From Hysterangium stoloniferum (taxonomy: Eukaryota > Basidiomycota > Agaricomycetes > Hysterangiales > Hysterangiaceae): 64,000 nt of DNA. Numbering within the stretch: position 1 is the stretch's first letter; each line of letters starts with the position of its first letter. A model generated the notes under the pieces. That model saw only the letters and a program-made list of their open reading frames with translations. It was not told the DNA's origin and made no database searches. The DNA lies in contig WHVD01000024.1 in NCBI GenBank assembly GCA_015178975.1, forward strand, positions 558,001 to 622,000, given 5' to 3'. This document shows, one piece after another, positions 1-11,429 of the stretch. Both the position numbers and the translations under genes were made by a program.

Positions 1-1840
1 TGTCAGCTTCGCAATCATCTTCTTTGAACCATATAGGCACCAGTGTACTAAGTTACCTCCATACTTTCTTCCGCCTCCCGCTGAAATTACACAGCATCTA
101 ATAATAGTTTAGTGGATTGTCATCCCATAGTATATTATTTTTACTGTTCTTGAGAATCCTAGATGAAAGCAATACGACTTTTCTGACATTTGAGAAGTGA
201 CATTGCCATGGATAATATAAATGCTGTCAAGAGCAATGCTTCCCAGCTGCTGCCTTCAAGTTGGCACTGTGAACTTTAAACATTATCAGGCAAGATTGTG
301 CCCTTCCTGTTTAATTTTCTTTCAACAGCAATGTGATTTCTTCATTCACCCTTGCCATATCAAGCAGCTGGAGCTTTGTGAAGCGTCTGAGGAAGACAAA
401 GAGGAATACCGGACTTCTCAAGTGAGAGTTAATTTTGTTGAAATTAGTTCTCAAAGCTCATAAGAATCATAAGGAAATATAAAGATAATTTTCAGTTGAC
501 CTCTGTGACTCGAATGAGGGAATCACATAGCATAATTACAATAAACCTATACTACCTATATATGCCATGAGAACACTAGCTGTGTGGCAACAATGAATTA
601 TTCTACACTCAAACAACAATGGGGCAGCACATTGCTGGTGTAGAACCTTGTGCATGCTCCCACAGCCATATAGCATAACAAATGTCCCTGGTTGTAGCGG
701 GTCCATCAGTGGTTGTATTAATTCAACACTTTCTCCTTATTATTTTCTGTCTGTCTGAGTGGAATTTTTCCCCCCAGGCTCACACTATTCATGCATAGAG
801 AATGCTCTTCGATGGAACTACGACACAGCAAATCAAAAGACTGTGACCCAACTGTAGCTTGAGCTATTCCAGGCAGAGCTCTTCCGGTATGGCAAGATTC
901 ACCATGCTGGGCTATGCTTATACATGTCCCTCTTCTGGCATGTTACCGCCCCCTTCATTGCTGGTATTTCTCTGTCCTTTTAATTCCAAACTGGTCTCTG
1001 TAACAGTCCCTCTTAGTTCCCATGTCATAATTGTTCATGGCAGCTCTTAGTTTGTGCCCCCAATCCATCCTTTATTTTCTCACTTTTTGATGATTTGTCA
1101 GTCAGGGAATTAATGAGCTACTCTGAGTCCACAAAAACCTCTAAGCTTATGATTAGCTATCGGCATAACAACCTGGGCGGAAGCTATGACACTTGTCAAG
1201 GTAATGCATCATAATATCATGACTCTGGGCTCTGGTGGGAATAATCTTCAGTTCAGTAGCATAACAACAAACATATTCTTCCCATTATATTTGGGATAAT
1301 AAATAGGCAAAGATATTTATTCAGAATGCCATTGGTGTCACTCTGCACAACAATACACCTTCGGTATTATGGAACACAACCGGAATTCTGTTCAAAGACA
1401 GTGGCAACAGTTGACCCAGCATCAGACTGGTTCAAAAACAATCCAGGAACATGTGCTGCCCATGAGATGCATATATGTGGTCCCAAATATATTTAATTAT
1501 ATAAGTCACAAAACATAAGCCCTACAAAGTTCAAGGTATCATTGACACAATCCTCATCACCAATGCACCCCACAGTTGTAGTGAGCACAAGACATGACTG
1601 TATGCATTCTCAACACAAATAATAGTTTCCAGTTAGATGCATACATGTAGTCCTACAATAAATTTAATTATTAATTTCAAATGACAAGTCCTACAAATTC
1701 AAAAGTATCACTGACTTAGCACAGAGCTGTGATAAGACTAAGAAGTGATTGTATATGGTCTGAAATTCCCTCAGGTTATGCACATTTATGCAATGGTTAA
1801 TTTTCCTCCAAAGTGAACTAAAAAAAGGGGGAAATGACAA
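1..1840. repeat. Family B upstream block, copy at left edge
   Basis: This segment is non-coding as far as I can see. It aligns by eye, collinearly and with many point differences, to 51980-53665, and in reverse complement to 34330-34636 plus 35896-36900. In the better copies this block lies directly upstream of a family B gene, so a minus-strand family B gene probably lies just left of the window. Position 711-715 (GGTTG) is the intact, uninterrupted version of the site where a solo LTR sits at 34637-35895. The short open frame at 221-463 recurs in the other copies but with frame breaks, so I do not call it a gene. Confidence 0.7.
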
Positions 1841-1841
1841 G

Positions 1842-2290
1842 ATGTTACGACCGTGTCGCAACCCTATCGGTCCCGAGGTTATCGCCACTTATCAACATTT
1901 CAAGTCACCATCTCGGAAACCATCGGCCCCGAAGCTGACATATGTTTTCGTGAAGATCAAACTCCATTTATGCCCACGTCAAAATAACTCGTATTGTCTG
2001 GTCAAGCTTTTGATATGTCCCTTTTATTATGTTGATCCGTTCAATCTTATGTTTCACATATGTCTATCTATATTTGTAGTCCTTGAACTATTTCCTTTTA
2101 TCATAATCCCGCTCTCGGTTATCATTGGCCCCCGAACTAATCATAAACTTCCCGTTCCTAGTCAAGCTTATTGTTAATGCCGTTTTCCGCCCTTCTCCCC
2201 ATTAGTATTTTCTAGATGCCTGTTACTTTTATATGAACCCACTGTAGTTGTAGTTACTAGGCAATCAGAATATCGACTCAGAATACCCTC
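1842..2290. other. Unclassified insertion in the repeat mosaic
   Basis: Homology with the 52-53.7 kb block stops near 1840. The next ~450 bases begin TGTTACGACCG and contain three variants of a CGGNCCCGA-like motif (around 1868, 1921 and 2128). A 129-codon open frame at 1788-2177 has no recognisable domain. It could be an LTR-derived piece, but I could not fix a matching 3' end or a target duplication. Confidence 0.25.
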
Positions 2291-2760
2291 ATAGGAGGGT
2301 GTTTATAATTACTATAATCTCAAATATTTACTAATAAAAGTCTTATTTTTACAAAACTCCATCTTTAAATAGTGATATCTATTCTGAAACAATTATATCA
2401 TCAAAAAACAACCATCAGAAATAGTTCTCCATATTACATCTTATACAACCCATAGTTATTTAACAAATTCTATTGTATATAATTTCCTTCCTTTTACAGA
2501 TGTCTACTAATACTTTTATTAGTACTTTGTCTTTTAAAAGCTGTAATGTAGTTATTTCCTAGTAAAATATATGAGATGTCATTGGAAATTTTTCATCCTA
2601 TGGCCTTCTTTATTAAGTGAAATTACCTATATATTCTGGGTATGTTGAATCAAGTAGAAATCTGTTCAGATTGACAGATCCATTCCGAAGTAATACATAT
2701 GTATTTAGAGGTGCCAATGATATACATATGCATGGAATGGACTATCTAAAGGTATCTACT
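2270..2760 (-). repeat. Dispersed AT-rich repeat, copy 1
   Basis: Reverse complement of this stretch matches 37955-38290 over at least 320 bases, including a shared CCATAGGATGAAAAATTT start and a TTTTAAAAGACAAAGTA core. One copy sits beside a family B C-terminal fragment and the other directly 3' of family B copy 1, so it may be part of the family B 3' region or an independent element. Confidence 0.5.
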
Positions 2761-2929
2761 TTTTAAAAGTATTAGTGTTTCAAACTACTAATTTTTTTTA
2801 TTGTCTACTCGTGTCCAGAAAGATTCTTTAGTTTGTAATGTATGAGAGAGTTTAAAACTTTTTGAAAGTTTTAAAAACCAAATTATGTTTGAATCACATC
2901 CCAGATGTTTAAATTACAATTTGGTATAC

Positions 2930-3197
2930 TTAATAGTTTTCAGATATCCTCCATATGTCTGTAACAGTCCCATAGGAGGCCAGGGGAACTAAATGTCCAA
3001 GACACTGAATGGTGAACCGGTTGATGATGCACTGTGCACTGTGTCTTGATGTCTTGATGTGTAAGTAAACACACAAGAATTGCAATGGTATTGGGATCAT
3101 GAGCTGCATTGCATGCAAATTCTGGGTCAGAAGATCCAGATATTATTGGCTTCAGTGCAATGGCAATTAATTTTACACATCTGACAACCGCCACCAA
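2930..3197 (-). pseudogene. Family B C-terminal fragment
   Basis: Translation on the minus strand gives a segment with a GSSDPEFACNAAHD motif followed by an AILVCL hydrophobic stretch. The same order is found at 49690-49896, 53793-54066 and 55119-55415 (GSSEPES, then RSLDTI, then a leucine-rich LLxHCDxM stretch). Only this piece of the family is recognisable here; upstream exons are absent. Function of the family is unknown. Confidence 0.55.
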
Positions 3198-3199
3198 TA

Positions 3200-3955
3200 T
3201 GGACTCATTTGAGTCAGAATTAGTGATGAGTTAATTTATTATGAAAATGTTAGACAATGGTGGAAGACATATGAACAAAGAAAAAACATTTAGCTGGTTA
3301 ATCAGTGGCATATTTCGTTGAAGGGTTGTAAGGTGACAACATAGGGTAAATATTGTGTTGGAAAATCATTGTAAATTCTCAAGGCTGGAATATTTATGTC
3401 CATTCCATCTACAAGGATCTTCGAAACAGCTCCACAAAGATCCTCAAAAATAACCTTACACAATTTCTAAACATGCTTATTTGCCGACTAAACAAACCCA
3501 GGAGGAATATCCCCCTGTTCCCCTGCATTTTATGGAAGATCTTGTTTACTTGTAGCAGAATCATGACCATATGAGGCCAAGAATCACAGGTCATACTGTC
3601 AAACTTATACATAATATTTTTCATGCCTTCACATACTGTGTCAGCTGTAAACTGTAGTTACATCATTAATTTATACATCTATAATCACATCTAACAAGTT
3701 GAGTGAGGCTGCATCCACATTTATTTTAACATAGCACAATATTGATCGTGCTTGAATTGTGAAGACACTGGATTTATAGTCCTCTTTGCGTTGATCCTAG
3801 GAAAACACGTGGGACCTGCCTGACCTGTCTGTGAACAAACTCACTGTTATTCCAGGTTGCTTTGCATTCTGGTTAGAACCGTTAGTTTTCCTATTACAAG
3901 CCTCAAGAATCAATAACAGTGTTTCTTGTCTATGCACTTCAGCACCAGATGGAGC
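3200..3955. other. No gene recognised
   Basis: AT-rich sequence with short open frames on both strands (3353-3574 plus, 3409-3624 minus) that overlap each other and show no family resemblance I can name. Probably mosaic repeat sequence. Confidence 0.4.
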
Positions 3956-3959
3956 CTTT

Positions 3960-4125
3960 CATATACATTTCACTGATGCATGAGTAGTATCTCATTCTAA
4001 CTCCATATCAGAGTTGGAAAAGCGCAGTTTTATCTGGTGAACATCCTGCTCCATAATTTGACACAATCTTTCAGATATCACCGACATACTTAGAATAAAC
4101 TTAGAGGAGGATCTTGTGTTAAGAA
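3960..4125. repeat. Inverted copy of the 53.67-53.81 kb segment
   Basis: Reverse complement matches 53665-53810, sharing a CTCTAAGTTT/CTCTTAGTTT edge, a GGAGCAGGATGTTCACCAGAT core and the TACTCATxCATCAGTGAAA end. The orientation relative to the neighbouring family B C-terminal fragment is opposite in the two loci, so one locus has undergone a local inversion. Confidence 0.55.
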
Positions 4126-4140
4126 CTGAAAACTGACTAA

Positions 4141-4400
4141 TGTCGGTGGCCGACAGGGACCGATCGGAAGGACTTGGCTTCAGCTTATGTGCTGCACCCT
4201 CGCAAATATCCGTAGGGTGTCCTTAGATTTCGGGCGGGCGAAGACTAATCCTAAAGAGCTCCTTTCGGTGAGATACCGATCGGGACCGAAGGACAAGTTG
4301 AGTGTCGGGCCAAGGGGTCGGGGCCGGAAGTGGGCAAGCACACGCGAAGGCGGATGGAAAAACATTCAGATACCTGGAAAACATTTGGAAAGGATGACAA
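4141..4400 (-). mobile_element. Truncated LTR fragment (gypsy-type LTR family)
   Basis: Contains the hallmark motif of the LTR family of this window, GGACTTGGCTTCAGCTTA followed by TGTGCTGCACCCTC, at about 4169-4200. Unlike the complete copies at 18169, 26234, 28664, 29866 and 40095 it is GC-rich downstream, and no TAACA end or target duplication can be found. Strand follows the sense of the family as inferred at 18.2 kb. It is either a diverged subfamily or a truncated relic. Confidence 0.5.
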
Positions 4401-5385
4401 GGATTAGAAGAATGGAATAACAATGTCACTCATGGGGCAGCAGCCTTTGCTCACCGTCAGATGCTCCTTTTTAGGAATCTGGCAGAAATTGCAGAGGGGC
4501 ATTATGAGGAATTGAGAAAAGAGTCTTATCCAGATAATAGTTTCTAATTTGTGTTAATTTAATTAGTACCTCGTGCAGACATTTTTCATTTTTCATTCAT
4601 ACATATGTAGGCATCATGAGCCCAATAGCTCAGATATCGACTGATGCAGGCGATGTTGCCAGAGGGTGCTATGCCATGGTATAGATCACCTGGAGGCTAG
4701 AATTGTCAAATTGGAGCTGTGATTCCATATAAAAAATGGATAGGTGATCTACATCCTTCTTCACTTGGAATTGGGTGGATGAGGTAGTCCAGTTGTGGAA
4801 GAGATCCAAACACTTGAGATGCCCCACTCACCGAAAATAGTGTACAAACTACCAGCTATTATACCATTTACAATAAGCCTATCAGCGAAACTTGGAAGCA
4901 ATCCTTGAATCATTCATGTATGAAATGCATAACTGTTGTAAGGGAGTGACACTCTCTACACTGCAATTTGGTAATATTTGATCCCATTGTTCACCATTTC
5001 CCATTGTTCCACCCCTTGTTCTCACTCCTATTGTTCTCACTCCATTATTCTCCACTTGTATATATTCTGTACATGTGGATTATAATATAGTAGTGGTTTC
5101 TTCCCCATCACTCATTCTAGTGTCTGTCTGCACCTGCAGCAGATACTAGTCTTACACTGTGCTGTTCTGCAAGTAAACAAATAGGGGAACTGGCAAGTTT
5201 GCTTTGTGAAATGCCACAGACTATTTTCCATCATGAAAATGACTCATATCTCATTCTGGGCATCAGTATCCAATTTCATCATCACTGTAGTGCAACATTC
5301 ACATAGCCACTAAGTTCTGTCATCTCAATTCTCAGACCTGCTGTCTACCATGAACATACTGTCTTGCAGATGGAATCTGTTGGTA
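4400..5385. other. Non-coding interval
   Basis: No gene seen. A short run around 4980-5050 repeats CCATTGTTC-like units. The 3' half grades into the minisatellite that follows. Confidence 0.5.
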
Positions 5386-5389
5386 GTGT

Positions 5390-7140
5390 CTGTCTACACT
5401 GATATCCAGTTACACTATAAGCTTAAATGCTCCAGATTATACTGTATATGCCTATCTTACAAATCTTAATATTTCACATTGTGGTTCATCCTTTGTAATA
5501 CTGATATTTTGCTCTACTGGTCATCCCATGGGATCTCGATATCTTCCCCTGTGCTATATGCTTAGGTATCCTAAGATTATACTATATACACTACTGTTTT
5601 GAATCTCATGATTTTACTCTGTAGTTCATCCCATGGGATCCTGAGACTTTGCTCTCTTGGTCATCTTATAAGATCTCAATATTTAACTCTGTGGGTCATC
5701 CCATGGAATCTCAGGGTCTCTCCCTGTGGCTCATACCATAAACTCAATATTTAACAATGTTTTACTGAACCTATATACTGGAATTTCCATCAGTGAATGC
5801 ACAAAATCTTAAGATGAGATAGTATATGGTTCACTGATGCATTGACACCAATGTGTGAACACCCCAACAATCTGCATATTATGTATTGTGTATATACCTA
5901 CAGATCTCAGGAATCATTGCTGTGTGAGCACCCCTATAATCTGTGTATCAGGGACTGTGTATCCATCCCAGGAATCTCAGAAATGACATCTGTGTCAGAA
6001 ACCCTGTAACATGCATACCATGTTTCCTGTGGCTCCCCTAGGATTCTCAGGACTCACTGCTGTGTGAGCAGTCCTATAATGTGCATATCAGGGAATGTGT
6101 ATCTACCTGAAAGAGCTCATGAATCACCTCTGTGTGAGCCACTTTGCATTATGTATATAAGGTGCTGTGTGAGGACCCTAGGAATCTTAAGAATTAATGC
6201 TGTGTGATCATCCCATAATTATATGTATGTGTTTATCTGAGAATCTCAGGAACCACTGTTTCACAAGTCCCCTATAATCTGCATATCATGAACTGTGTGT
6301 CTCACCTATGAATCGCAGGAATCATTCCCTGTGAATATGCCTAGACTCTATGTACTGTGTATCTATCCTAATAATCTCATTAATTACTGCTGTATGAGAA
6401 CTCCTATAATCTGGATTCCATGCCTTGTGTGCTTTCTCTAAGAACCTCAGCAATGTGCTCTGTGGGAACATCCCTTTATACTAACCCATTTCCATCAGTG
6501 AATGCACAGAATCTTAAGATGACATGTAGTACATGGCCCATAGGCTGTGTAGGTCAATCTTACAAATCTCAGGATTTTCCTTTGTATTATATTCTTGAGA
6601 ATCTCGAGATTATGCTATATGTCCTCTAGAATCTGAAGATTTTACTCTGGGTGACTGCCCCTATATACTGGCTCAGTCATCAGTTAATACACAAAATCTC
6701 AAGATAATTGTAGTATGTGACCACCACTCTAATTTGCATATCATGTGCTGTGTGTCTTTCCTAAGGATCTCAAGATCCCCTCAGTGCAGCTCAGTCCCAA
6801 AATATGAATATCATGTACTGTATGTCTATCTTAAGAATCTCAATAATCACCACTGTGTGATCACATCCATTTCTGCATAATATGTACTATGTATTCACCC
6901 TAAGAATTTTGAGAATCACCATGGTGTAGACATTCATATAATCTGTATATCATGTTCTGTGTATGTACATTAAGAATCTCAAGAATTACCTTTGTGTGAA
7001 TACCCCTATAACCTGCATATCACATGCTGTGTATCTACCCTAAGAATCTGACACATCACCTCTGTGTGAGCTCCCTATATACTGACCTATGTCCATCAGT
7101 TAATACACAGAATCTTAAGATGACTTATAGTATATGGCCC
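5390..7140. repeat. Degenerate ~70 bp tandem repeat (minisatellite)
   Basis: About 25 irregular units. A typical unit contains AATCTCAGGAATCAC, then TGTGTGAGCACCCCTATAAT, then CTGCATATCATG and CTGTGTATCTACCC. Spacing of the TGTGTGAG core between 5908 and 6460 is about 65-75 bases. The first ~450 bases use a related unit built on CATCCCATGGGATCTC. Short open frames inside (6420-6629, 7024-7221) are repeat readings, not genes. Confidence 0.75.
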
Positions 7141-7141
7141 A

Positions 7142-7497
7142 GATTGTCGATAAAAAGTCGCCTTTGGTACGAGTTATTCGCAATACGTCTAAGAAAGAGT
7201 ATATTCGGGGGAGTGGCATAACTGCGGAAGCCGACCTGGAAGAGATGGGTATCACACAAGGCCATATTATCGCGAATTTGCTGGTCTCATGATCCCTCTT
7301 CGCCTATGGCATATCAAGGAGACATCTACCGTGGTACCTGGGCGGGCGATCGTATTGACATCATGTGTGAGAATCGACACGATGCCGTCTTGATGGCAGA
7401 ATCGAAGGATCCTTCCAAAGCACCCTGGAAGGACGTCACAGAAGTGGGTGTCCAGATGCTCCTTGATATCCGGAGTGCTTAGATCTCGGCGTACTAG
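7142..7497 (+). pseudogene. 3' fragment of an unrecognised gene
   Basis: The sequence abruptly becomes codon-like at the end of the minisatellite. One frame opens at 7146 (IVDKKSPLVRVIRNTSKKEY) and is open to ~7288. A second frame from about 7288 to a TAG near 7481 reads a 60-residue end with IYRGTWAGDRIDIM and PWKDVTEVGVQ. The frame change could be a ~35 base intron starting GTATCA near 7249 or a frameshift. The YRGTWAGDR-type end resembles C-termini of uncharacterised fungal F-box-like proteins as I remember them, but that is weak. Confidence 0.35.
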
Positions 7498-7569
7498 CTC
7501 AGAATTCATTATTCTGGCCCCCCATGTTCTGTGGATGTATATTACTATGAAATTAGACAAGCACTTTGC

Positions 7570-8377
7570 AACAGTTTGAATTTTTTGTCATTTGAGATAT
7601 GGTGTATGACTGAGGTTCAAACTGGAAGACTGGGTAGACATTTCTTACTCCAGTACTGAGAGCGACACAATTCTTGGTGGATTACAGTTACATGATTGCT
7701 AATATATACGCTAGAAGAAACATTGAGGAATTATCATTATTGAATACACTGTCAAACACAAAAGGAGTCATCCCCATCGACAACCTCATATATACTGTGA
7801 GCTGCATGTGAAACCACATGCACATTCAACCGTTTTGATAAAAATATCCCCACATTGGAATCGTACTGAAAGTTTCCATTCGCTGCGCGTCCGCCCTACA
7901 TATCACTGGGTTAAAAGTTCTTACTGGTCAATTACAATCAGGCATGATGGTCAAAATAGATATCGGCTTTTCTCCGACACCGATTGTAGCCCGTCAAGTC
8001 CTCCTGCAAACGGTGCGTGGATCAGGACAAAGCTGAAGAGTACGTGTTATTATTTGAAACTATTATAAAAAGGATGTTCAGTGACACAGCTACCCAGGCA
8101 ATTAATGGGGCTCCATGAACGAAGACTGAACTGCATTGCACTGGCAAGGATTGTGTCTAATCGCCGAAGCATTGATTACACTCATTCGTGATCTTTCCTT
8201 TGAAATCCTACAAGAGCATGGACCTTCTCACTATTCCCGCCACACTCGCAGAACTGTGACCACACGAATAAACTCAGTCTCTGATAATGGGTGTATAACG
8301 GACCGGGAAATAGTGTGCTAGATCTATGATTTATATATCTGAGGTAGAACAGTGTGAAAGTGAAAGTAAGGAAAACA
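7570..8377. other. No convincing gene
   Basis: Open frames at 7808-8068 and 8136-8321 (plus) have no recognisable domain, no supported introns and no paralogue in the window. Nothing else seen. Confidence 0.4.
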
Positions 8378-8410
8378 GGTCACGGAACAAGGCTCTCTTG
8401 TTCCGTGACC
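8378..8410. repeat. Perfect 13 bp hairpin
   Basis: GGTCACGGAACAA at 8378-8390, a 7-base loop GGCTCTC, then the exact reverse complement TTGTTCCGTGACC at 8398-8410. The element is isolated and lies in an otherwise unassigned stretch. Confidence 0.8.
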
Positions 8411-8945
8411 ACCACCTGCCTCTGGGGTTGGGTCCCCCATGCTCGTGGTAAAAGGAGAGAGAGGCGGATGACACTGAACAGGCTTGGGGAGCCTCTGAAT
8501 TCACTGCTCTGTCAAAGTCGGCAGCCTTCAGCCGCACACCAGTGTCACCTGCGGACCGTCACTGGCACCTCCTAAACCATGACTGTAACCTGGCAGCAAT
8601 CTTTTCTTCCTACCCACCCCCGACTCCAGCATTCACTTATGCACTGGCAATGCAAGACTTCAGTGTGCCTGCAGCTGTCGTTGACTCCTGTTAGCAGGAT
8701 CTCGGGTTCTTACTGGGGCTTTGGCCCAAATGGCATGTGCTGTTCACTGGGCAAGTTCAGTGCAATCACCTCTCTTTATTCAACCATCCTGCCAACCACC
8801 ACTCGCTCCGACGCATCCGGCCTGCTTCCTCTTCATTCTCCTGTAGATACTATAGTAGCTATGTATGCTCTATACAATGCTACCAAACCACTATGTATCT
8901 TAGTTATGCGACGCGGTATATAAATGTATTAAAAAAAAAAAACAA
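8411..8945. other. Unassigned segment ending in an A-tract
   Basis: No gene recognised; the 114-codon frame at 8579-8923 lacks a known domain. The segment ends in about 13 A residues after a TATAAATGTATT run (8918-8942), which would fit the tail of a retroposed sequence, but I could not find a target duplication. Confidence 0.3.
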
Positions 8946-8989
8946 GCCTTGTCACGTGATAGTCTAGTCGGGTCTATTTGGGTTTATTG

Positions 8990-9470
8990 TAGACAATGTC
9001 CTCATTCACCCCTGCCATTCCTGAATTTTGTGGAACCCTGAGGCAGACAGGGAAGAATCCCTGAGTTCTCAAAGTAGATTTCATCATGTTGAAATCTGTT
9101 CTCGAAGCTCATAAGAATCACGAGAAGATAAATATAATTTCTGTTTGACCTCTATGCCTCATAGTGTAACTTTCAACTTTGGCTGTTGGGGTATAATATC
9201 AACATGATGACATTTGTGGGTCCTAGAATACTTCACGCCAAACTACATAATTATGTATGGTAGCTTAGTAATGTTAATGCTTTTTGTTTGGGTCCACGGT
9301 GTACTGACATATACCCCCCTTATCCTCAACAGGGATCCCACCGGAAGCCCTAGCCAAACATGTCATAACGTAGGTAGTGTAAGCTTTGTTACTCCGCTGT
9401 ATATTTGGGGTAAATAAAACGGGCACAACTCCAAAACCATCCACGCTCGTTTCCAAATTTGAAGTGTGTA
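8990..9470 (-). pseudogene. Family B fragments (upstream block and middle exon)
   Basis: Bases ~9000-9150 match the family B upstream block (compare 350-480 and 52330-52480). Minus-strand bases 9274-9456 give a frame that parallels the middle of family B just before its conserved SLASAF segment (shared KAYTTY-type core; compare KAHTTH in copy 2). Strand of the coding part is minus. The pieces are out of their normal order and frame-broken. Confidence 0.45.
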
Positions 9471-9479
9471 TGTAGGTCT

Positions 9480-10095
9480 AAAACTCAGATGTTAGTATTT
9501 CAAGGGTATTAAATCATTGACGCCAAGTTAGGAGATAGCACAATCCTCAGTTTGAGCTCTTATGAAGAGGAACGCACGAAGTAGGACAAGGCTCCAATTC
9601 GAAAAAGACTATTATTGTAACTAATGGGGAGTTTATTGTAAAAGGTCGCAACTTGAATGCGCAGTGCCAATTAGGAAACCCCTGAGTGCGAGTAGAGGAG
9701 TGCGAGTGTAACTGACTCTGTTGTTCTTCTACTGTACATTCTGTAGTTATTTTATACTACTGAGTCCCATTGTTCTATGAGTGACACAATAGGATCTAAT
9801 AATAGGTTCGATCAGTAGTTGTTCCCTTTGTTGTTTTGAGTCCCTATTGTTCTTCTGGGATATTTCAACTGGTATTGTCCCATTTATTACAACAAAGTTC
9901 GCCTATTTATGTGAGCAATAATCTAACAACAAGGTCTGAAACACGGTGATGATCGGAAAATTATAGTACTTTCTCTCTTACCCCTTATTGTCTAAGACAA
10001 TGGCGATTGCCTGCCCGATTCCAAGTCCGCCACCACTTCTGCTCCCATTACATGTAGGAGGCAAATGGATAGTGTAATTACAAGAGACATACCCA
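9480..10095. other. Non-coding interval
   Basis: No gene seen. 9720-9900 contains several CCCATTGTTCT or CCTATTGTTCTT repeats, similar in style to 4980-5050. Confidence 0.4.
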
Positions 10096-10099
10096 CCGG

Positions 10100-10245
10100 G
10101 AAAACCCCTCTTTCCAAAAGATTTTAGGATCCATAGTAGAGCCTTATCTTATATAGACTCCCATAATCTCTGTTGGATCCTTATAAGATTTAAAATTGGT
10201 TAAGGATCTAACAGGTAGGTGGAGGGTGATCAGGTGTATATAGGA
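10100..10245. repeat. Hairpin repeat, copy 1
   Basis: Matches 46555-46705. Both contain AAACCC, TTTTAGGATCC, then an inverted pair around GGATCCTTA and TTAAGGATC. This copy has more mismatches in the arms than the 46.6 kb copy. Confidence 0.55.
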
Positions 10246-10389
10246 TTCTTTAAGCTACGTCGATAATACCCCAGAATTTGTGAGATTCTTGGGTTTTGAC
10301 TAATAGATATATATATATTGTAGGATTGCATGTGTACATCTCAGCGACAACAATTGTTCCTGGATCATTTTTGAACCGAACGGAGATGA

Positions 10390-10470
10390 ACTACATCAGG
10401 GATTTGGGAAGGTCTACACCCATTATGTAGACTCCCTAGCCTCCCTAGATCTATAGGAAGCTCTTATACC
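10390..10470. repeat. Unfilled target site of the ~375 bp repeat
   Basis: The text running from GGTCTACACCCATTATGTAG through CTCCCTAGATC to CTTATACCGACTAGTAAATA is collinear with 45945-46002 joined to 46377-46405. The ~375 bp repeat at 46002-46376 is absent here, so this is the pre-insertion arrangement. Confidence 0.65.
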
Positions 10471-10472
10471 GA

Positions 10473-10970
10473 CTAGTAAATATTGAGAAGTGTGTTGTCA
10501 TCGAAAAAGGATTGCAAGGAGCGCATACTCCAATACAGTGAATCTGATATCTCCGAATCAATGTGACGTGACAATGACGCTACATTAAAATTCACGTCGT
10601 CCACTAAATCCATCAATACAGATCCAGAAACCACCGTGCATCTTGGTGGATGCAACACACAAGAACCCGCATGGGATATTCATAAAAGGAACGTGGTTGT
10701 GGGTGATATTGTCTGTTTTGGTTTGGGTGGGCAGGAGGAAATGATGTGATGTCGCGACGCACGGTTGTAACCAGAATTCAATGCAACAACCTCTGATCAC
10801 CGTGAGCTCCTCTACAGATAGTTGACGCACCTGGCAGATCACTTCTGTGATATCGAAGAGAGGTCCAGGCCCAGGAATCATCAGATAACCGACGATGTGT
10901 ATGATAAATGTTGATGCAACCTCATCCAAGTTGGTGTGCAACAAAGTGATGACGTAATCGCACTTGATGT
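10473..10970 (-). pseudogene. Family B fragment (C-terminal half)
   Basis: The minus-strand frame 10585-10944 carries the family B block HTNLDEVASTFIIHI, then VRQLSVEELTVIRGC and CVATSHHF. It is followed by an overlapping frame (10473-10658) with DVNFNVASLSRHIDSE. These parallel copy 2 at 49910-50560. The N-terminal exons are missing beyond 10970, where the GC content rises, so this is a truncated copy. Function unknown. Confidence 0.6.
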
Positions 10971-10974
10971 CTAG

Positions 10975-11428
10975 TTATGAACGCCGGGATCGCCCGTCGC
11001 TACCGGCCTACCTTGCCCTTGCGCATTCTCGTACATACTTGCTTATCTCGTCTCGATATCGATGCACAGGGTAGTAGAGCCTCCAAAGGCCGTGTATTTG
11101 TGATGAATATGCCCCGCAATTAATATGCAAAGCGCATATACCCAACAAATCCGCGGACGAATTGACGCTACCCAATCATCGCGCGCATATTTGACTAGGA
11201 ATATAAATTTTTAATGTATCAGTTAATATATCTCCTACCCAAGGGCTTCCGCCGGGATCGCCCCCACCATGCTAGCATTCACCCCCGTGCAATCTTTAGC
11301 CCCACCTGATGTCGTGTCACAGGTTTAATGTATACCAAGGCAATGCACTACCGATGCCATAGGCCCTACGACTACCCCAGTCAAGAAGGAAGGCAGGTAG
11401 TCAACGAATTTAACTCGGCCTCCCCAGA
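10975..11428. other. No gene recognised
   Basis: Relatively GC-rich at 10980-11160, AT-richer after. No long open frame with family resemblance. Confidence 0.4.
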
Positions 11429-11429
11429 T

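Noticed and set aside
221-463. 80-codon frame repeated at 36238-36552 (minus) and ~52180-52300
   Set aside because: Conserved only as part of the duplicated upstream block. The frame is broken or has different ends in the other copies, and there is no start context or intron support.
5390-7140. CRISPR-like array
   Set aside because: Units are diverged throughout with no constant repeat and variable spacer pattern, and the genome is eukaryotic.
8354-8575. Small gene across the perfect hairpin
   Set aside because: Open on both strands because of the palindrome; no homology or splice signals.
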